Positions 40,889 to 49,304 of a stretch of DNA of 49,825 nt are shown piece after piece (position 1 is the first letter of the stretch; the number at the start of each line of letters is the position of its first letter). The stretch lies in the NCBI GenBank assembly GCA_004168015.1, contig SEYW01000019.1:1-49825 (forward strand). Reading direction: 5' to 3'. This stretch comes from Methylolobus aquaticus. Lineage in GTDB: Bacteria > Pseudomonadota > Gammaproteobacteria > Methylococcales > Methylococcaceae. Under the pieces are notes generated by a model that did no database searches, had not been told where the DNA came from, and saw only the letters and a list, made by a program, of their open reading frames with translations. Made by a program: the position numbers and the translations under genes.

Positions 40889-41604
40889 CCTGCGTCGGCG
40901 GCCAGTGCGCGGGCTGCCGGGAAGAGTATGTTGTTCTCTAGATTGATGTGCCGCATCAAGTCGCGCTCCAGTGCTTCCAGTGCGCGGTAAGTGCTGCGGT
41001 AGGTCGTGCACGCGTCGGTCGGTGCCTCAAAGTCGTTCGTGAGTCGCCGTAGCTGTTTCAGCAGGCTGCCTGCCGCTTCGTGCTCGCTTAGCATCTGCTG
41101 CAGGGGATTTTCGATCGACCCGAAGCAGGCCGCGGGAGGCGAGGGCGACTCCCCTTGCCGGTGTCGCTCGAAGTCCAGGATATAAGGGAACAGGATCCGC
41201 TCTTCCTTCATCAGATGAGGAACCAACTCGGCCTGCAGCGCCAGGAACGCATCACGGACGACATTCAGTTCGGGGTGCCGCTCGCCGTGGTGTGCGGTGA
41301 CCTTTTCCACGAGATCCTGGATGCGCGGCAATTCGGCTCGCGTGAAGGCGTGGTGGGTGTCGACGATGAACGCGATGAGTTCAGCGAGTGTGCGGGTGGG
41401 CGCAACGGGTTGCGTGTCGCCCAGTGCCAAAGCCGCGTCCAGTGCGATCATGACCTGCTGCAGATCGTGGCCGGCCGACCGGCAGGCTTCGGCGAGGCTT
41501 TGTTGACCGCCGCAGCAATAATCGAAGCGGTAGTCTTCGAGCACGTGCGCGCTGGCGTTCGACGACGCCAGGTCCTTCAGTGGTATCTCTGGCGTGATGA
41601 CCAT
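40885..41604 (-). CDS. ric: Iron-sulfur cluster repair di-iron protein (ScdA/YtfE/Ric)
   Basis: A 239-residue cytoplasmic protein that restores iron-sulfur centres after nitric oxide or oxidative damage. The N-terminal ScdA domain has the Cys pair DYCCGG (30-31). The hemerythrin-like part supplies the di-iron ligands His84, His105, His130, Glu134 (HLMKEE), His175 (SEHEAA), His219 and Glu223 (RHINLEN), matching YtfE. The ATG at 41604 has GGAGGA nine bases before it and is preferred to one 21 codons earlier inside the reductase gene. It follows the reductase gene by 13 bases and fits NsrR control. Confidence 0.92.
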   Translation of the reverse strand: MVITPEIPLKDLASSNASAHVLEDYRFDYCCGGQQSLAEACRSAGHDLQQVMIALDAALALGDTQPVAPTRTLAELIAFIVDTHHAFTRAELPRIQDLVEKVTAHHGERHPELNVVRDAFLALQAELVPHLMKEERILFPYILDFERHRQGESPSPPAACFGSIENPLQQMLSEHEAAGSLLKQLRRLTNDFEAPTDACTTYRSTYRALEALERDLMRHINLENNILFPAARALAADAG

Positions 41605-41617
41605 CGGGGATCCTCCT

Positions 41618-42613
41618 TCAGTTGGTGTCGCTGGCGCCGGGTGGGCTGACGACAAAGGCGTCGGCATAGATGTCCTTCATCGATGCGCCGGCCAGGAATG
41701 CGTGCTTCTTGGCCGATTTGACCATCTCGGGATGGCCGCACAGGTATACGCGCCAGTTCTTCAGCGACCCGGTTTCCTGTAGTGCGATGTCGTGGACGCG
41801 GCCTCGCGCGTGGCCGGGGGGTGCCTCGGGTCCCGAAAGGCACGGTGTATAGTCGAAGTTCGGCTGGCTTCGGGCGAGATCCCGCAACTCGCGCGTCAGA
41901 TAAAGGCCGCGGCGGTCACGGCTGCCATGGAACAGGCGGATCGGCCCGGAATGTCCACGCTGCAGTGCGTCGCGCGCGATCCCGAACAGCGGGGCCAGGC
42001 CGGACCCGGTACCCACCAGCAACAGGCCCTGGTCCTTGTCGCCGTCCGTGTAGAAGCATTCGCCGGCCGGGCCGCGGATGTCCACCCGATGACCGGGACG
42101 AAGCTCCTCGTGTACCCAGCGACTGGCCCGTCCCTGCGGAACGCGTCGGACATGCAGATGCAGGTGTTCGTCGTGTTCCGGCACGCTGGCGAGCGAATAG
42201 CTTCGGCTGAGTTGCGCATCGCGGACCAGATTGATGAATTGGCCAGCTCGGTAATCGAGCGGGTCATGGCATTCCAGTACAACCTTCATGACCTCCGCGT
42301 TAAGCAGTTCGAGGCCTCGGACCGTCGCGGGAATGCTGCTGTCGTGGGCCGTAGCCTCCATGCTGGCGACTGCCAGGTTCTCGGTTGGCTGACACACACA
42401 CGCGAGGAAGTGGTTGCGGGCCTTCAAGCTGTCCCGCAGCCCCTTCTGGGCGGCTGCGGGTGGCGTTCCATCGACGGCTCGCATCAGGCAGCTTTGACAC
42501 AGGCCGCTGCGACAGGAGTGCGGGACAGGGATTCCTCGTTCCAGCAGACAGTCCAGCACTGACTGCCCTTCGGCGATGGGCCAGGAGTCGCGGCCGTAGC
42601 TTAGGATCGGCAT
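41618..42613 (-). CDS. 2Fe-2S ferredoxin/FAD-NAD(P)H reductase
   Basis: A 331-residue electron transfer flavoprotein. The plant-type ferredoxin domain at the N-terminus has the cluster motif CRSGLCQSC (Cys34, 39, 42) with the fourth Cys in FLACVCQ (about 70); an FAD-binding barrel follows with RSYSLAS, then the NAD(P)H domain with GTGSGLAPLFGIA and the C-terminal LCGHPEMVKSA. Between the globin and Ric genes it is likely to keep the truncated haemoglobin reduced for NO dioxygenation, but a reductase for Ric or another oxygenase remains possible. The ATG at 42613 was chosen over an upstream GTG because of ribosome-site spacing. Confidence 0.85.
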   Translation of the reverse strand: MPILSYGRDSWPIAEGQSVLDCLLERGIPVPHSCRSGLCQSCLMRAVDGTPPAAAQKGLRDSLKARNHFLACVCQPTENLAVASMEATAHDSSIPATVRGLELLNAEVMKVVLECHDPLDYRAGQFINLVRDAQLSRSYSLASVPEHDEHLHLHVRRVPQGRASRWVHEELRPGHRVDIRGPAGECFYTDGDKDQGLLLVGTGSGLAPLFGIARDALQRGHSGPIRLFHGSRDRRGLYLTRELRDLARSQPNFDYTPCLSGPEAPPGHARGRVHDIALQETGSLKNWRVYLCGHPEMVKSAKKHAFLAGASMKDIYADAFVVSPPGASDTN

Positions 42614-42669
42614 TTCTCTCACGTCCCTTAGCGTTCTGCAGCGCGCTTGACGGGCACAGTTCGCGGTGC

Positions 42670-43071
42670 TCAGCGGTTCAGCACGTCGTTGCGGGTACTT
42701 TCGGCGATCGCGCCGACCTGGGCGATCAGTTCGTCGCGGACTCCCAGTTCTCGTAGTGTCGACGCCAGATTCTCGATGACCGCATTCACGTGGCCGTCGC
42801 TGAGACCTCGTGGGATCAGGTGCGCGTGAGCGCGACGCATGTCCTGGCCGGTGTAGTGGTGCGGGCCACCGAAGGCCATGGTCAGGAAGGCCTTCTGCTT
42901 CGCAGCTTGCTTGTCCATATCCACGTCTTCGAAGAAGTGGCTGATGCGGTCATCGCTCAGCACCTTGCGATAGAAGATGTCCACCGCGGCGTCCACTGCC
43001 GGTTCTCCTCCGAGTTGTGCGTACAGGGAATCGTGGGTCTGGGTCCACCAATCGCTCATCTTGCTGGTCAT
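42670..43071 (-). CDS. Group I truncated haemoglobin
   Basis: A 133-residue 2/2 globin. Proximal His82 is in MRRAHAHLIPRGL, the CD-region Phe pair in RISHFFEDVD and Tyr34 in DIFYRKVL (B10), with the Gly motifs GGEPAVD and FGGPHHYTG. Such globins bind O2 and NO and, with a reductase, turn NO into nitrate. The gene is first in the minus-strand NO cluster, and a candidate NsrR operator lies 23 bases upstream. An alternative ATG four codons in (43059) is possible. GGAG lies nine bases before the ATG at 43071. Confidence 0.92.
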   Translation of the reverse strand: MTSKMSDWWTQTHDSLYAQLGGEPAVDAAVDIFYRKVLSDDRISHFFEDVDMDKQAAKQKAFLTMAFGGPHHYTGQDMRRAHAHLIPRGLSDGHVNAVIENLASTLRELGVRDELIAQVGAIAESTRNDVLNR

Positions 43072-43093
43072 GCGTTTGATCTCCGCGGCTTTT

Positions 43094-43116
43094 AAAATGG
43101 ATTTATGATACAAGTT
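43094..43116. promoter_or_regulatory. Candidate NsrR operator
   Basis: The 23-base element AAAATGGATTT-A-TGATACAAGTT matches the NsrR consensus (two 11-base half sites, ATGYATTT-N-AAATRCAT core) at about 16 of 22 positions by my count. It lies between the divergent globin gene and nsrR, close to the globin start, which fits NO-relieved repression. Agreement is partial. Confidence 0.45.
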
Positions 43117-43261
43117 ATCGCGCACGGGCAGGCCATCGCCTTCCTTGATGTATCGATACGAACATGTATCTGAGATGTAAGAATAAGAAGCTGGTTGCGT
43201 GATGTCAATGATCTTTCTCATTGGGTCGCGCGTAATCTCGAATTTGTAAGAAGTACAAGAG

Positions 43262-43742
43262 ATGCAGCTTACGCAGTTCACGGATTATTCGCTGCGGGTG
43301 TTGATCCACCTGGCAAGACTGCCGACACCCCGGGGTCGCGACCGTCTCCGACATCGCCCGTCACTACGCTGTCTCGCGCAATCACCTCGTCAAGGTCGTA
43401 CACAATCTCGCGACTCACGGTTTCATCCAGACGACCCGGGGCAAAGGCGGTGGGATGCAACTGGCGAGGCCGGCGCGCATGATCGGTGTGGGGGAGGTGG
43501 TGCGCGTGACGGAGCCCAACATGAATCTGGTCGAGTGTTTTGATCCGAAGCTCAATGAATGCCGGATCGTCCGAGGTTGCTACGTGAAGGCGATCCTGCA
43601 CGAGGCGCGACGATCGTTCATGCAGGTGTTGGACCAGTACACCCTCGCCGACGCGGCCGGCGTCGGTGCGTTGGTAACGAACGAGTCGGTAGCGTCCAGC
43701 GAGGGTGCTTCGGAGGTTGCTGGCTCCGGGGGCGGGAAATGA
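43262..43742 (+). pseudogene. nsrR: NsrR-type NO-sensing repressor, frameshifted in this sequence
   Basis: Reading from ATG at 43262 gives MQLTQFTDYSLRVLIHLARL, the classic NsrR start, then the frame fails at CCCCGGGG (43328-43335). One base less there continues VATVSDIARHYAVSRNHLVK, GFIQTTRGKGGGMQLARPAR and the cluster Cys triplet ECFDPKLNECRIVRGC, ending at 43742. The merged product of about 159 residues is a complete Rrf2-family [2Fe-2S] repressor. The extra base in a C/G run may be a sequencing error; if real, the NO cluster would be released from repression. Confidence 0.85.
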
Positions 43743-44060
43743 GGGATGTCATTCCTGTTGTCGAGCGGCGCTACTTCGCGATGCGGAAATTGCCAAGCAG
43801 CGTTATGTCCCGCTGGAGGGAGGGGCGCCGTTGCGGTTCTCGATCCGCTGCGCCGGTGAGTCGTGATCGGAGTCGTGTCTTACGCGAATGCGCCGACGAC
43901 AACCCGGAATGCGGCGCCAGCCAAGCGTCGGCCAAAGCATCATCCATGCCTAATGACCGCCCCTCCGCCCAACTCGTCGCCGTGATCGTGCCGCTCCGAT
44001 GCGAGGTCGACGGGGTGTTGCACGAAGCGAATCCGATAACCTCAACGTTAAGCGAGTCGC
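43743..44060. other. Gap between nsrR and nnrS
   Basis: No gene or repeat seen on either strand. It may hold the nnrS promoter, but I cannot point to a clear one. Confidence 0.4.
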
Positions 44061-45233
44061 ATGATGCGTCCAAACCGATTCCACGTTCTTTTCAGCTATG
44101 GCTTCCGGCCTTTCTTTCTGCTGCTCGGCGTCTACGCGGTCGTCATCGTCACGCTCTGGAGTTTGAATCTGGCGGGTGTGCTGGTCTGGAGCGGTTCGGT
44201 CTCGGCGTTCATTGCACACGGCCATGAGATGGTGTTCGGGTTCGCCGGCTGCGCCATTGCCGGGTTTCTGCTGACGGCTGTCGCGACCTGGACTGGCCGG
44301 CCCCCCATCGCCGGACCGCCGCTGTTGCTGCTGAGCGGACTGTGGCTTCTCGCTCGGATCGCTGCATTGGGTCCGGATTGGTCGAGTTTCTCGGTGTGGG
44401 CGGCCGGAAGCTGTCTGTTCTGGCTGACGCTGTCTTTATTGATCGCACGGGAGGTGTTCGCAGCGCGCAATACGCGAAACTACAAGGTGCCGGTGCTGTT
44501 GCTCGCCTTTTTGATCGCCGAGGTAGTGTTCTTCGCGGCGGGTCCGGAACACGGCGACGTTCAGGCCGCCTGTTTGCGGCTTGGGTTGTTCCTGGTCCTG
44601 GGGATGATTTCACTCGTCGGCGGCCGCATCCTGCCCGCCTTCACTCAGAACTGGCTGCGCGCGAACCGGCCGCAGCTCGCGATTCAGCTGCCGACTTTCG
44701 ACCGTCTCGACCAGGTGGCGGTGATACTGATGGCGATGTTTGCCGTGGCCTGGGTGGTGGTGCCCGACGGAGTGGGGACCGGCTGGCTCGGATTGGCCGC
44801 GGCGGCCGCACAGGCGGTGCGCGTGATCCGTTGGCGCGGCTGGCTGGCGGGTTCGGAGCCGCTGTTGTGGATCCTGCATCTGGGTTACGCCTGGATACCG
44901 ATCGGTTTCGCGCTGCTCGGTCTTGCGTCGATCACCGGGTGGGCGCTACGCGATGCGGGTTTGCATGCGCTTGCCTACGGCGCGATTGGAACCCTAGTTC
45001 TTGCGGTCGCGGCGCGCGTGGCGCTCGGCCATACCGGAAGGCCCCTGATGGCCTCGGCCCGAATGCGATGGGCCTTCTTACTGATTAGCGTGGGGACCGT
45101 GGGACGGCTTGCTTCCGTGTTCGCGAGCGAAGGCCTATGGCTGTCCGCTGTATCCTGGGTCGCCGCCTACGGGCTGTTTATCTCCCAATACGCGCCGATC
45201 CTGCTGCAGCCGCGAGTGGACGACAAAGCTTAG
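44061..45233 (+). CDS. nnrS: NnrS family heme-copper membrane protein
   Basis: A 390-residue membrane protein with about twelve hydrophobic segments. The NnrS hallmark sequences are present: FSYGFRPFFLLLGVYA at the start, FIAHGHEMVFGFAGCAIAGF with paired His, and SLVGGRILPAFTQNWLR; also LHALAYGAIGTLVLAVAARV and LGHTGR. NnrS proteins protect iron proteins under NO stress and are usually NO-controlled. It follows nsrR in the same direction after 318 bases, completing the NO-response cluster. Confidence 0.93.
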   Translation: MMRPNRFHVLFSYGFRPFFLLLGVYAVVIVTLWSLNLAGVLVWSGSVSAFIAHGHEMVFGFAGCAIAGFLLTAVATWTGRPPIAGPPLLLLSGLWLLARIAALGPDWSSFSVWAAGSCLFWLTLSLLIAREVFAARNTRNYKVPVLLLAFLIAEVVFFAAGPEHGDVQAACLRLGLFLVLGMISLVGGRILPAFTQNWLRANRPQLAIQLPTFDRLDQVAVILMAMFAVAWVVVPDGVGTGWLGLAAAAAQAVRVIRWRGWLAGSEPLLWILHLGYAWIPIGFALLGLASITGWALRDAGLHALAYGAIGTLVLAVAARVALGHTGRPLMASARMRWAFLLISVGTVGRLASVFASEGLWLSAVSWVAAYGLFISQYAPILLQPRVDDKA

Positions 45234-45444
45234 TGGCGCGTTGGGCCGATATGGCCGAGGTGACCTGATGGGCCGAATGGTGGCAGGTCTCCCTGAACCG
45301 TGAAACCCGGGCGTCCGCCCCGTCTTCGTCGACTGCGGGCAAGCCACAGCGAGTGACCCCGATTCAGTTCCTGAGTCCGGCTGGTAAAATGTGACCCCAG
45401 GTTCCCCGCTCACTGAGCGGCACCGGCCACACCTCGCCAGATGA

Positions 45445-46974
45445 ATGTCTTCAGTCAATTCGGTGTGTGAAATGGTTCCGAAGCGCAGCCCCATAGTCGG
45501 ACCCTGGCTCGGTTCGGTCGCCTGCGGCGATGCGATCAGCGCACTGATCCGTACCAAAGACTGGTCAGCCACGCCCATCGGATCGCCTGAGAACTGGTCA
45601 CCCGCCTTGCGGATGGTCGTGCAGCAGATGCTCGCGAATCACTTTCCCATGCTGCTGTGGTGGGGCGATACGTTCTGCTCGATCTACAACGACGCCTACG
45701 TCCCCATTCTCGGCGCGAAACACCCCTGGGCGCTCGGCCGGTCCGTGAGTGACTGCTGGAGCGAGATCTGGGACGTGCTTCAGCCCCTGATCGAGACGCC
45801 GTACCGCGGTGGCCCGGCCACTTGGATGGACGACCTCTGTCTGGAACTCAACCGGCGGGGCGTCCTCGAGGAGACCCATTTCACCATCGCGTATAGCCCG
45901 GTGCCTGACGAAAAGGCGCCGAACGGCATCGGCGGTGTGCTGGCCACAGTGCACGAGATCACCGGCAAGGTTATCGGGGACCGGCGCGTGGCCGTCTTGC
46001 GCGACCTGGGCGCACGGTCCGCGCAGGCGCGGACGGCCGAGGAAGCTTGTGCCGCCGCAGCCGAGTCGCTTTCCCGGCATCCCAAAGACCTTCCATCCGC
46101 CCTGCTCTACCTGATCGACCCGGACCGCAACGCGGCCCGTCTGGCGGGTGCCGCCGGCGTGGAGACAGGACGCCCGGCTGGTCCGGCAGTGATGTCTCTG
46201 GAAGATGCGCCGGATGAAACGCTGTGGCCGCTCCGGGCAGCGCTGCGCAGCGAGGCCCCGCAAACCATGGAGAACCTGGATCTCTCTCTGGGAGACCGGG
46301 TGCCCGCCGGCCCGTGGTTGGATCCACCGCACATGGCGGTGGTGATACCGATTCTGTCCAACAAGGCGCATGCGCTGGCCGGATTTCTGGTGGCCAGTAT
46401 CGGCGCCCATCTGGGTTGGGATGACGCGTACCTGGATTTTCTGACCCTGGTAGCCTCCCAGATTGCCACCGGCATCGCGAACGCGCGCGAGTACGAGGAA
46501 GAACGGAAGCGCGCCGAAGCGCTGGCCGAGATCGACCGGGCCAAGACCGTCTTCTTTTCGAATGTCCGCCACGAGTTCCGCACCCCGCTGACCTTGTTGC
46601 TCGGCCCGACCGAGGAGGCCCTAGCCTTGTCCGACCGGGCCCTGCGGGGTGAAGGCTTGGCCACGGTCCATCGGAACGCCCGGCGTCCGCTGAAACTGGT
46701 CAACACCCTGCTCGACTTCTCCCTGGCCCGGGTGCGAGAACTGGTCAAGCTGCATGGCGGGAACGTGAGTGTCGAAAGCGCCGAAGGGCGAGGCAGCACG
46801 TTCACCGTTACGCTGCCGTTGGGCAAGGGCCACTTGAATCCGCGCCGGATCGGCCCGCCGTCGGGTACCTTGGCACGCGCTACCCGAGCGTCCCCGTTCC
46901 TCGAGGAAGCCCTACGCTGGCTGCCGGATAGCGAGCGGTCAGCAAGCCGCCCAAGGGCCTGGAGCACGAGGTGA
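45445..46974 (+). CDS. PAS-GAF sensor kinase lacking most of its ATPase domain
   Basis: A 509-residue signalling protein. PAS-like domain about 35-180 (MLLWWGDTFCSIYNDAYVPI), GAF domain about 185-350, then the phosphoacceptor helix VRHEFRTPLTLLLGP with His376. After LLDFSLA (about 428) the chain jumps to RVRELVKLHGGNVSVESAEG, the very end of a HATPase domain, so the N, G1 and F boxes (about 100 residues) are missing. It cannot bind ATP by itself. The stop overlaps the GTG of the next kinase ORF. The C-terminal FLEEALRWLPD is the linker that normally joins kinase to receiver, suggesting that this ORF and the next were once one protein. Confidence 0.75.
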   Translation: MSSVNSVCEMVPKRSPIVGPWLGSVACGDAISALIRTKDWSATPIGSPENWSPALRMVVQQMLANHFPMLLWWGDTFCSIYNDAYVPILGAKHPWALGRSVSDCWSEIWDVLQPLIETPYRGGPATWMDDLCLELNRRGVLEETHFTIAYSPVPDEKAPNGIGGVLATVHEITGKVIGDRRVAVLRDLGARSAQARTAEEACAAAAESLSRHPKDLPSALLYLIDPDRNAARLAGAAGVETGRPAGPAVMSLEDAPDETLWPLRAALRSEAPQTMENLDLSLGDRVPAGPWLDPPHMAVVIPILSNKAHALAGFLVASIGAHLGWDDAYLDFLTLVASQIATGIANAREYEEERKRAEALAEIDRAKTVFFSNVRHEFRTPLTLLLGPTEEALALSDRALRGEGLATVHRNARRPLKLVNTLLDFSLARVRELVKLHGGNVSVESAEGRGSTFTVTLPLGKGHLNPRRIGPPSGTLARATRASPFLEEALRWLPDSERSASRPRAWSTR

Positions 46975-49304
46975 TGTGCGACGCCGAGCCGGGTCGACGC
47001 GCGGAGCCTCGGTTGCGGGAGCTATCGGGCCGTATCCTGTGGGCCGAAGACAAAGCCGACCTGCGTGCCTATGTGGCGCGGCTCTTGGGCGAGCGCTTTC
47101 AGGTGGAAGCGGTCGCCGATGGTGAGGCGGCACTCGCTGCGGCCCGCGTACGCCGGCCGGACTTGGTACTCGCCGACGTGATGATGCCCCGGCTGGACGG
47201 GTTCGGTCTGCTGCGTGCCCTGCGCGCCGATCCGGCGACGGCCGGCATCCCGGTCATCCTGCTTTCAGCCCGTGCCGGTGAGGAAAGCCCGATCCAGGGT
47301 ATGGATGCCGGTGCCGATGATTATCTGATCAAGCCCTTCAGCGCGCGAGAGCTTCTGGCTCGGGTCGAGGGCGCTCTCAAGCTCGCCCATTTGCGGCAGG
47401 AAAGCGAGGATGCGCTGCGCACGAGCGAGGAGCGCCTGAGCTTCGCACTGGAAACGAGCCGTATCGGAGCCTGGGACCTGGATCTGGTGGAGCACACCGC
47501 GTTCCGCTCCCTGCAGCACGACCGTATCTTCGGTTACGAGCACCTGTTGCCCCACTGGACTTACGAGATGTTCCTCGACCACGTGTTGCCGGAGGATCAC
47601 GCCGCCGTGGACGCTGCGTTTCGAACGGCCACGGACACGGGTCAGGACTGGAGCTTCGAATGCCGCATCCGTCGCGCCGACGGCGAGGTCCGCTGGATCT
47701 GGGCGGCCGGCCGGCATCGCATGGATGCCGGTGGCCGGCCGTGCCGGATGGCGGGTATCGTCCAGGACATCACCGAGCGCAAGCGGGTGGACGAGCAGCG
47801 CCAGCAGTTCGTGTTGCTGGTGGAGACCAGCCACGAGTTCATCGGGATGTGCGATCTTCAACTGAAACCGTTCTACATCAACCCGGCAGGCTTACGGTTG
47901 GTCGGTCTGCGGGATTTGGATCAGGCGCTGGCGACGCCCGTTACGGACTTTTTCTTTCCCGAAGATCAGGCACTGATCATGGAGGAATTCTTTCCCGAGG
48001 TGCTGAGGAACGGCCATGGCGAAATCGAAATCCGATTCCGGCACTTCGGGACGGGCGAGGTCCTGTGGATGATCTATGCGGTTTTTGCCCTCCGGGACGC
48101 GTCCGGTCAGACGAGCGGCTATGCGACGGTGAGCCGCAACATCACCGAGCGCAAGCGGACGGAGGAAGCCCTGCTCCAGGCCGACCGCCGCAAGGATGAG
48201 TTTCTGGCGACGCTGGCGCATGAACTGCGAAATCCGCTGGCGCCGATACGGAACGGCTTGATCCTGCTGCGGCAAGCCGGAGGGGACGGGGCAGGCGCTG
48301 AACCGGTCCGCGCCATGATGGAGCGTCAGGTGGACCATCTGGTCCAACTGGTCGACGATCTTCTGGAAGTCTCGCGTATCACGCGGGGCAAGATCGACTT
48401 GAGAAAATCGCGGATCGTGCTGTCGGATATTCTGGGTCAGGCGCTGGAAACCAGTCAGCCGCTCATTCAGGTCGGTGGGCATAGGGTTACGGTCACCCTG
48501 CCGGAAGAACCGCTGCGCCTGGAGGCCGACCCCTCGCGACTCGTCCAGATTTTCTCGAATCTGCTCAACAACGCCGCCAAATACACGGATCCCGGTGGGC
48601 AGATCAGCATTACCGCGGAACGGCAGGGCAGCGAGGTCGCGGTGAGTGTCCGCGATACCGGGATCGGCATTCCCGCCGAGATGTTGCCCAAGGTCTTCGA
48701 CCTCTTTGCCCAGGTTGACCGCACCCTTGGCCGTACGCAGGGCGGTCTCGGCATCGGGCTGGCGCTGGTGCGGCGCCTGGTCGAGATGCACGGAGGACGG
48801 GTCGAGGTGCGCAGTGGCGGCGCTGGCCAGGGCAGTGAATTCCTCGTGCATCTGCCGCTGCTGGCCGAGTTTACGGTCGGAATCGACGCGCCGGCAGCGA
48901 GTCGGGCGGCATCGACCGTTCGGTCCGCAGGTCGCTTGCTGGTCGTGGACGACGGTCGTGACGCAGCGGACAGTCTGGCCTTGCTGTTGCAGACGTCAGG
49001 GGCTGAGGTTCGGGTGGCGTACGACGGGCCGTCGGCCTTGAAGGTGGTGGCGGAATTCAAGCCTGCCGCGGTGCTGTTGGATCTCGGCATGCCTGGAATG
49101 GACGGTTATGAAACGGCCCGCCAGATCCGCCAGTTGCCGGGCGGCACCGAGATGATGCTGATTGCCCTGACCGGCTGGGGCCAGGATGACGATCGACGCC
49201 GCACCCGCGAGGCGGGGTTCGATCACCATTTGGTGAAACCGGTCAACTTCAGTCTGTTGCAGACCCTCCTGGCGTCCTTGGGGCGGGCCGAGCATAAAGC
49301 CTGA
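46971..49304 (+). CDS. Hybrid sensor kinase, REC-PAS-PAS-HisKA-HATPase-REC
   Basis: A 777-residue hybrid kinase. First receiver at about 20-135 with phosphoacceptor Asp69 (LADVMMPRLDG) and Lys121 (LIKPFS); PAS domains about 150-275 and 280-400, each ending in ITERKR; HisKA with His417 (LATLAHELRNPL); ATPase with N box SNLLNNAAKYTD, G1 DTGIGIP and G2 GGLGIGLALV; second receiver from about 653 with Asp704 (LLDLGMPGMDG) and Lys756. No membrane segment, so sensing is cytoplasmic. Start is GTG in the stop of the kinase ORF before it. It may relay phosphate from the neighbour or from itself; no DNA-binding output is encoded nearby. Confidence 0.85.
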   Translation: MMCDAEPGRRAEPRLRELSGRILWAEDKADLRAYVARLLGERFQVEAVADGEAALAAARVRRPDLVLADVMMPRLDGFGLLRALRADPATAGIPVILLSARAGEESPIQGMDAGADDYLIKPFSARELLARVEGALKLAHLRQESEDALRTSEERLSFALETSRIGAWDLDLVEHTAFRSLQHDRIFGYEHLLPHWTYEMFLDHVLPEDHAAVDAAFRTATDTGQDWSFECRIRRADGEVRWIWAAGRHRMDAGGRPCRMAGIVQDITERKRVDEQRQQFVLLVETSHEFIGMCDLQLKPFYINPAGLRLVGLRDLDQALATPVTDFFFPEDQALIMEEFFPEVLRNGHGEIEIRFRHFGTGEVLWMIYAVFALRDASGQTSGYATVSRNITERKRTEEALLQADRRKDEFLATLAHELRNPLAPIRNGLILLRQAGGDGAGAEPVRAMMERQVDHLVQLVDDLLEVSRITRGKIDLRKSRIVLSDILGQALETSQPLIQVGGHRVTVTLPEEPLRLEADPSRLVQIFSNLLNNAAKYTDPGGQISITAERQGSEVAVSVRDTGIGIPAEMLPKVFDLFAQVDRTLGRTQGGLGIGLALVRRLVEMHGGRVEVRSGGAGQGSEFLVHLPLLAEFTVGIDAPAASRAASTVRSAGRLLVVDDGRDAADSLALLLQTSGAEVRVAYDGPSALKVVAEFKPAAVLLDLGMPGMDGYETARQIRQLPGGTEMMLIALTGWGQDDDRRRTREAGFDHHLVKPVNFSLLQTLLASLGRAEHKA

